A stretch of 64,000 nucleotides of DNA from Tachypleus tridentatus. Lineage: Eukaryota > Arthropoda > Merostomata > Xiphosura > Limulidae. Below the pieces are notes generated by a model that did no database searches, had not been told where the DNA came from, and saw only the letters and a list, made by a program, of their open reading frames with translations. This document shows, piece by piece, positions 58,045 to 64,000 of the stretch (its first letter is position 1; every line of letters begins with the position of its first letter). The position numbers and the translations under genes are program-made. Location of the stretch: contig NC_134828.1 of the NCBI RefSeq assembly GCF_004210375.1, forward strand, positions 24,358,400-24,422,399, written 5' to 3'.

Positions 58045-58175
58045 ACACACACCAGTGGCACAGCGAGTTATCTAACGACTTACAACGCTAGAAATCGGGT
58101 TTTAATACTCGTGGTTGTCAAAGAACAGTCAGCCCATTGCGTAACTTTGTGCGTATATACAAAGAAACAGATTGT
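58045..58175 (+). mobile_element. Second SINE family copy
   Basis: CAGTGGCACAGCGAGTTATC, GACTTACAACGCTAGAAATC, GGGTTTTAATACTCGTGG, CAGTCAGCCCATTGCG, TTTGTGCG. Confidence 0.65.
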
Positions 58176-58700
58176 CGTTACGTATGTTTTTGTGTTTAAA
58201 ACAACAACCATTGATAAAAGCATTTGATTACCTTCTAAAACATTTTTTTTTATTACTCTGGCAATTATTCACATCAGAAAAGGTGAACAGGTTTGTCTGT
58301 TTGGTTTTCGGCAGCCATAATCCTCATATTTGTTTTGGTCTGTCTGTTTCTCTCCCCCGAAATTCACACACAGCTACACAAGGATTATCTGCGCCAATCA
58401 TTCCTGATTGTTGAAGAGATATACTAGAGATGGGTTAAGTATGGGAAAAACTCTTGTTTGGCTAAATACTGGGATTTGACTGCCACTCTTATAAAATATC
58501 TACGGCTCGAAAGTGCGAAATGTGAGGTACATTTTGGAGGCGACAGGTCGAAAACCATCAATGCTAACTAACCTCTGGGACGCTCCGAGCGCACCTAAGC
58601 ATGAAAATTTAAGTAATGTAGAAGCAAAATATTTAGTTTAGTCAAGATAAACTCAGCTTATATCTGAAATTTTTTTATTTATCTGTTACTAAATACAAAG

Positions 58701-58978
58701 TTGGTTGGGTTTGTTTTGAAATTCGCGCAAAGCTACATGAGAGCTATTCGCGCTAGCCGTCCCTAATATAGCAGTGTAAAACTAGAGGGAAAGCAGCTAG
58801 TCATCACCACCCACCGTCAACTCTTGGGCTACTCTTTTAACAACGAATAGTGGGATTGACCGTCACAATATAGCGCCCCCACGGCTGAAAAGGCGAGCAT
58901 GTTTGGTACAACGGGAATTGGAACCCGCGACCCTCAGATTACAAGTCGAGTATTTTAACCGCCCGGTCATGCCGGGCC
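58701..58978 (-). mobile_element. tRNA-derived SINE, main family
   Basis: Complete minus-strand copy from TTGGTTGGGTTTGTTTTGAA (tail) to CCGCCCGGTCATGCCGGGCC (head). Confidence 0.94.
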
Positions 58979-58984
58979 AAGGAA

Positions 58985-59090
58985 AAAGTTACACAGTGGA
59001 CTATCTGCGATGTGTCTGCCACAGATATCTAAAACCAATGTCTTAGCGTTATAACCTCTTAAAGATAGCGCTGAGCTACTGGGACATATA
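58985..59090 (-). mobile_element. Second SINE family fragment (diverged)
   Basis: As written, CACAGTGGACTATCTGCGAT, then AATGTCTTAGCGTTATAACC and GCGCTGAGCTACTGGG, the reverse of the second family's body and head. Confidence 0.5.
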
Positions 59091-59551
59091 GGAAGTAAAA
59101 CCAACATCAAAACATTAGGGTGATCCAAGAATATTAGGATAAAAAAAAACTAAATCAAAAATAATGTTTTTTAGTTTAATTATACGACGATTCCTGTAAC
59201 ATCGCACATTTTATACAATACATTTCTTTAAATTAATTGGTTAAATTCTTCAAATAAGCTAAATTTTAATTTTTTTCCAGTAGATTGTTTCTGAACTAAT
59301 AACATTTTTTTTAAAATGAAGGAATTCTCTCCTTCAAATGCTCATCTGTTGGTGACAATGTCGCATGAGTCGTAATTTGATCTTTTGCTTAAGAATGTTC
59401 ACCCCTCCGGGCAAATAAGATGACACGGTGATAAGTAAGCGTAATTTTCTGAATTCTGCCTGGCAGTAACGTTGCCAAAAACCCAATATATCTTGAAAGT
59501 AGTTAATTTTCAACATACTAGTGCAATGAAAGGCTGCTAATAGATGGACTC

Positions 59552-59829
59552 AGGGCCAAGCATAGCAGGATGGTTAAGGCACTCGACTCGTAATCTGAGG
59601 ATTGCGGGTTCAAATCCTTGTCATATCAAACATGCTCGGCCTTTCAGCTGTAGGGACGTAATAATGTGATGGTCAATCCCACTTTTTGTGGATAAAAGAG
59701 TAGCCCAAGAGTTAGCGGTGGATGGTGATGACCAGCTGCCTTCCCTCTAGTCTTACACTGCTAAATTTATGGACGGCTAGCGCAGATAGCCCTCAAGTAA
59801 ATTTGCTCGAAAATTCAAAACAAGCAAAC
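59552..59829 (+). mobile_element. tRNA-derived SINE, main family
   Basis: Head GGGCCAAGCATAGCAGGATG, B-box-like GGTTCAAATCC, complete body, tail CAAAACAAGCAAAC. Imperfect target duplication around GACTCAG on both sides. Confidence 0.92.
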
Positions 59830-61689
59830 ATAGACTCAGGATTGAGTGACGCGAACAACTCCTACTTTCTTTTCCAGACTGTATACGTAAATAAGTTTAC
59901 TTTTATTTGCCCATTATTGTTATTATTTCGCAAGTTCCTCGTAACATGCAGACGCTATGATAATGGTAAGACTGGTCCAATTCAAAATTTCTCTGTCTGA
60001 TTTGTCATATCATCCTCCTTTACTGTACAAAATCAGTTTTAATAACAAAAGACTCTGAAGAGCTCGTTCGGTCAATTACACTTTGGTAATTAAACTCAAA
60101 ACAACACTATATGTGCTATATGTGTTGTGATTACTGTAGTTATCAAAACGCAGTTTTCCGTGTTATGCGTCCTAAAACTTGTTGTGCCTCTACTCTTTAT
60201 CCTACTTTGAGTTTCATTACGTTTTTTGTGGGTTTTTTTAGGGGGAGAATATTTTCTAATATTACACTTTGTTACACTTGGTGCTATCCGAATATTACAT
60301 AACATTTTTGTCATTGATTGCTGCTTCGATTACAAAACAATCACAAGCCTGAGTAACGCCTCTAACACCTTAAATGTTTTCCCCAAATCTTTCAACTTAG
60401 CCTAAGTATAATAACCAAACATTTTTTACTTGACGTAAGCCTTTATTTCCTTCTTAAATGAAAATAATATTATATTTTTATCTTACATGTTTTTATAAAA
60501 TAATATGGAATGTAAAAGGGTCATTAACCTTATAATTATCCTTTCATATTTTAAACGATTTTCATAAATCATTCATTTGTAAAATTACAAGAAGTTTCTG
60601 GCTCCAGTGGTCAAAACCCCCCTAATTAACCAACGAGTCACAAAGATTCATACACAACTAAAGTCAATAGCAGACGAACTTCCGCAAGTCCTCGGGAGCC
60701 TTCTGTTTCAAGAGTAAATAAAACAAAATTTAGGCGTATCAAATATTTTTATTTCTTCCTTTATAAGGTGTTATACCATTCTGTTTTGTTTTTCGCGGAG
60801 TACATAATTATTCTCGTGATTCATGGCATGCGCACGTTTTTCTGACGTCACTACATTACAAATTGTTACGTTCAGCGTCTTTTATGCGACGCTATAGTAG
60901 TGCATTTGGCTCACTTTCGGAGAAATTACATCTAAATCCATTAACTGTCGTGAGGGTTGCCTAGGATTTATCCAGTATTTTGGTCGATTCCTTATACTAA
61001 ACTGGAGTGCAACGGGTAGAAATGTGGAAATTACTCAGTATGATGCAATATATTAAAATTAGGGTTATTTTCCACGGTGGAAAGAGGTTTTGGGTCATAG
61101 TTTTTCTAATAACAGTTACAATTATACTTCTAATAAGCCTTATGACTGTCACGTGATATTAATGAGACGATAAAACTGAAAAGAATACAAGTTGAGAGAA
61201 CATAGTCCACAAACAAAGTTACGACAATCTGTGACTTACAATTATTTGGAAATACTAAACAAAGTGAAGTGCACACATCTTACAATATGAAAAACAACTG
61301 TCATTTACATTTAGCATTACTTGATCATAATTTTATTGTAATTATGAATGTTGTGAGTAAGATTTGGTCTTACATAAAATTCTGTAAATTAACTTAGCTG
61401 GTTTATGGAACTTATAAAATGGTTGATAAAAACAACAAAATAAAACACCACAAAATATTTTTATTAGTAGTTTTCAACTTTTATTATACTATAGCCGGCT
61501 TGAGTCGTATGTGAATTTTAGTCAAACATTTGTTCGACATATAAATAAAACAACATTCACTTAGGCCTAAAGATGGATGTACTATACAAGTCGTTGTTTC
61601 TATTAATCGATATTTAGGTCCTATGGATGGATCTGGGAGGGCCAAGTTCTGTCTTTACCTCTTCCTTTCGCACTTGTGGTGTCATTGGC
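59830..61689. other. No recognised gene
   Basis: AT-rich, apparently unique sequence. The overlapping open stretches at 60096-60314 on both strands have no protein character I recognise. Confidence 0.4.
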
Positions 61690-61890
61690 TCCCGACCCGA
61701 GTGGCACAGCGATATGTCTTTGGACTCATAATGCAAAATCGGGTTTCGATACCCTTGATGGGCGAAGCACAAATAGCTCATTGTACAGCTTTATGATTAA
61801 TTTGTGATGACAAGACACTTTTAAAAACTTAATATCCATACCAGCTGTTTTGAGATACATTTTGTGCTTAATTGTAAACAAACAAGGAAA
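61690..61890 (+). mobile_element. Second SINE family copy
   Basis: CCCGAGTGGCACAGCGATAT, TTTGGACTCATAATGCAAAA, TCGGGTTTCGATACCCTTG, GGGCGAAGCACAAATAGCTC. A second tail-like TTGTGCTTAATTGTAAACAA stands at 61861, separated by about 70 bases of other sequence. Confidence 0.65.
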
Positions 61891-62027
61891 CAAGTGGTGT
61901 TATTAATAATATTATGTTTGGGATAATTGTTAAGTATGAATGCAACATAAAAGAGGGTACTGTTTCACAAAATATTCGTGGGTATCGATATAAAACCCTT
62001 ATCCGGACCATGTCCCTCTACGTTCGA

Positions 62028-62282
62028 TTTGTTTCTTTGTTTCGAATATCACTCAGAGCTACACGAGGGCTATCTGCGCTAGACGTCCCTAATTTAGCAG
62101 TGTAAGACTAGAGGGAAGACAGCTAGTAATTACCACACACCGTCAATTCTTGGGCTACTTTTCTACCAAGAAATAGTGAGATTGACCGTAACATATAATG
62201 CTAACCATAGCTGACAGAGCGAGCGTATTTGATGTGACAGGTATTCGAGCCCGCGACCCTAACCATCTGGCTATGCCAGGTC
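62028..62282 (-). mobile_element. tRNA-derived SINE, main family, head deletion
   Basis: Minus-strand copy. The head has lost the anticodon-like segment (CGCGACCC joins to TAACCATC). Imperfect target duplication TACGTTCGATTT and TATGTTCGAATTT on the two sides. Confidence 0.9.
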
Positions 62283-62787
62283 CTTTTTATGTTCGAATTT
62301 TCATTACTTACACTGGGACACACTCACTATATAAATAGTCCATATAACCCTACGTTTTTCATATTGTTGATTTATTGCAAGTGTATTTACATAAATATCC
62401 TTTTTAATATATTATATAATAAACAAGAAAATGATGAACTGTGTAGATCTAGGAATAAGTCAAATAGTACTGGACTGATTGTACATAATCAAGGTTGAGA
62501 GGTATCTGCATCATGTATCATATGGCGATTTAATGCTTATAACATTTCGTTTTTATACAAGTTTTTCATAAAGTACGTGAATGATCTCATTAGAAGTCTG
62601 TCATGAAATGTTTACGTGTTCGTGTAGATATTTAGTGTATGTTGAGGGGGGGGGGAACTATACATGTAAATATTGTGTTTTTTATTTTTGCAGTTTAATT
62701 TTAATTTTCTTGGACGCGACGTTGATCCAGTCTGGAGAATTATATTCTGTGATTGGTGGTATGTATTGTTTGTATTCTTTTAATATG

Positions 62788-64000
62788 TTGGTTGGTGATG
62801 CTCCTGTATTAGTTGATGTTGTTCCTGTATTAGTTGGTGTTGTTCCTGTATTAGTTGGTGTTGCTACTGTATTAGTTGGTGTTGTTCCTCTATTAGTTGG
62901 TATTGCTAATGTATTAGTTGGTGTTGTTACTGTATTGGTTGGTGTTGTTCCTGTATTAGTTGGTGTTGCTACTGTATTAGTTGGTGTTGTTACTGTATTG
63001 GTTGGTGTTGTTCCTGTATTAGTTGGTGTTGCTACTGTATTAGCTGGGTGTTGCTACTGTATTAGTTGGTGTTGTTCCTGTATTAGTTGGTGCTGCTCCT
63101 ATATTAGTTGATGTTGTTCCTGTATTAGTTGATGTTGTTCCTGTATTAGTTGGTGTTGTTACTATATTAGTTGGTGTTGCTACTGTATTAGTTGGTGTTG
63201 TTACTGTATTGGTTGGTGTTGTTCCTGTATTAGTTGGTGTTGCTACTGTATTAGATGGTGTTGCTCCTATATTAGTTGGTGTTGTTCCTGTATTAGTTGG
63301 TGTTGCTACCATATTAGTTGGTGTTGTCTCTATATTAGTTGATGTTTTTCCTGTATTAGTTGATGTTGTTCCTATATGGCTGGTGTGTTGCTCCTGTATT
63401 AGTTGGTGCTGCTATTCTATTAGTTGGTGTTGCTCCTATATTAGTTGGTGTTGCTCCTATATTAGTTGATGTTGTTCCTGTATTAGTTGGTATTGTTCCT
63501 GTATTAGTTGGTATTGTTCCTGTATTAGTTGGTGTTGTTCCTATATTGGTTGGTGTTGCTCCTGTATTAGTTGGTGTTGCTACTGTATTAGTTGGTGTTG
63601 CTCCTATATTAGTTGATGTTGTTCCTAAATTAGTTGATGTTGTTCCTACATTAGTTGGTGTTGTTCCTACATTAGTTGGTGTTGTTCCTGTATTAGTTGA
63701 TGTTGTTCCTGTATTAGTTGATGTTGTTCCTGTATTAGTTGGTGTTGTTACTATATTAATTGGTGTTGTCTCTATATTAGTTGATGTTTTTCCTGTATTA
63801 GTTGGTGTTGTTACTATATTAGTTGGTGTTGCTACTGTATTAGTTGGTGTTGCTCCTATATTAGTTGATGTTGTCCTATATTAGTTGGTGTTGTTCCTGT
63901 ATTAGTTGGTGTTGCTACTATATTAGTTGGTGTTGCTCCTATATTAGTTGATGTTTTTCCTGTATTAGTTGATGTTGTTCCCATATTGGTTGGTGTTGCT
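62788..64000 (+). repeat. 21-base minisatellite running off the window end
   Basis: About 58 copies of a 21-base unit (GTTGGTGTTGTTCCTGTATTA) with frequent variants at the CCT/ACT and GTA/ATA positions. Because 21 is a multiple of three, several frames stay open for long stretches on both strands: VLVGVVP repeats on the plus strand and T-N-T-G-T-T-P repeats on the minus strand. Single-base length changes at about 63043, 63380 and 63873 break each frame. No splice or start context marks either as coding. The array continues past 64000. Confidence 0.95.

Noticed and set aside
63040-63312. T/P/N-rich protein on the minus strand
   Set aside because: A by-product of the 21-base minisatellite; the frame breaks at single-base changes and has no gene context.

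Overview
This looks like nuclear DNA of an arthropod. It is AT-rich and intron-rich, and crowded with tRNA-derived SINEs, minisatellites and old transposons. The main SINE (tRNA-like head, a conserved ~200-base body, and a CAAA-type tail) is one I associate with horseshoe crab genomes. A horseshoe crab is therefore my best guess, from memory and not from anything measured here.

Region 1 (1-30170) is the 3' part of one gene on the + strand, which I recognise as the kinetochore protein CENP-C. Nine exon segments can be placed between 1373 and 29195. They include a long charged disordered exon (6498-7712), the CENP-C motif (11494-11643) and the C-terminal Mif2/CENP-C cupin fold (20987-29195). 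The N-terminal exons lie outside the window or were not found. Three or four single-base frame breaks, mostly at short homopolymers, interrupt the reading. The introns hold a decayed non-LTR retrotransposon (about 15209-20830), a hAT-like element with a lone BED zinc finger (22905-24029), a Tc1/mariner-type MITE, and two large satellite-like arrays (71-base unit at 9350-11450, 65-base unit at 25857-28840). Upstream of the first exon sits a reverse-strand 18S rRNA pseudogene joined to a dispersed repeat.

Region 2 (30170-55500) has no gene I can defend. It is a repeat landscape of about a dozen copies of the main SINE (several with target-site duplications), many fragments of a second tRNA-like SINE, a pogo-like MITE, a mariner N-terminal fragment, arrays with units of about 43, 44 and 36 bases, and a 500-base assembly gap (39303-39802).

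Region 3 (55700-57100) holds two exons facing each other. One encodes a complete THAP zinc finger (+). The other is an acidic, serine-rich exon with a PYQFEP motif and a premature stop (-). Each is preceded by the same 20-base motif in mirror orientation. This is the most unusual structure in the window.

Region 4 (57100-64000) has more SINEs and a 21-base minisatellite that runs off the right edge and is open in long stretches on both strands.
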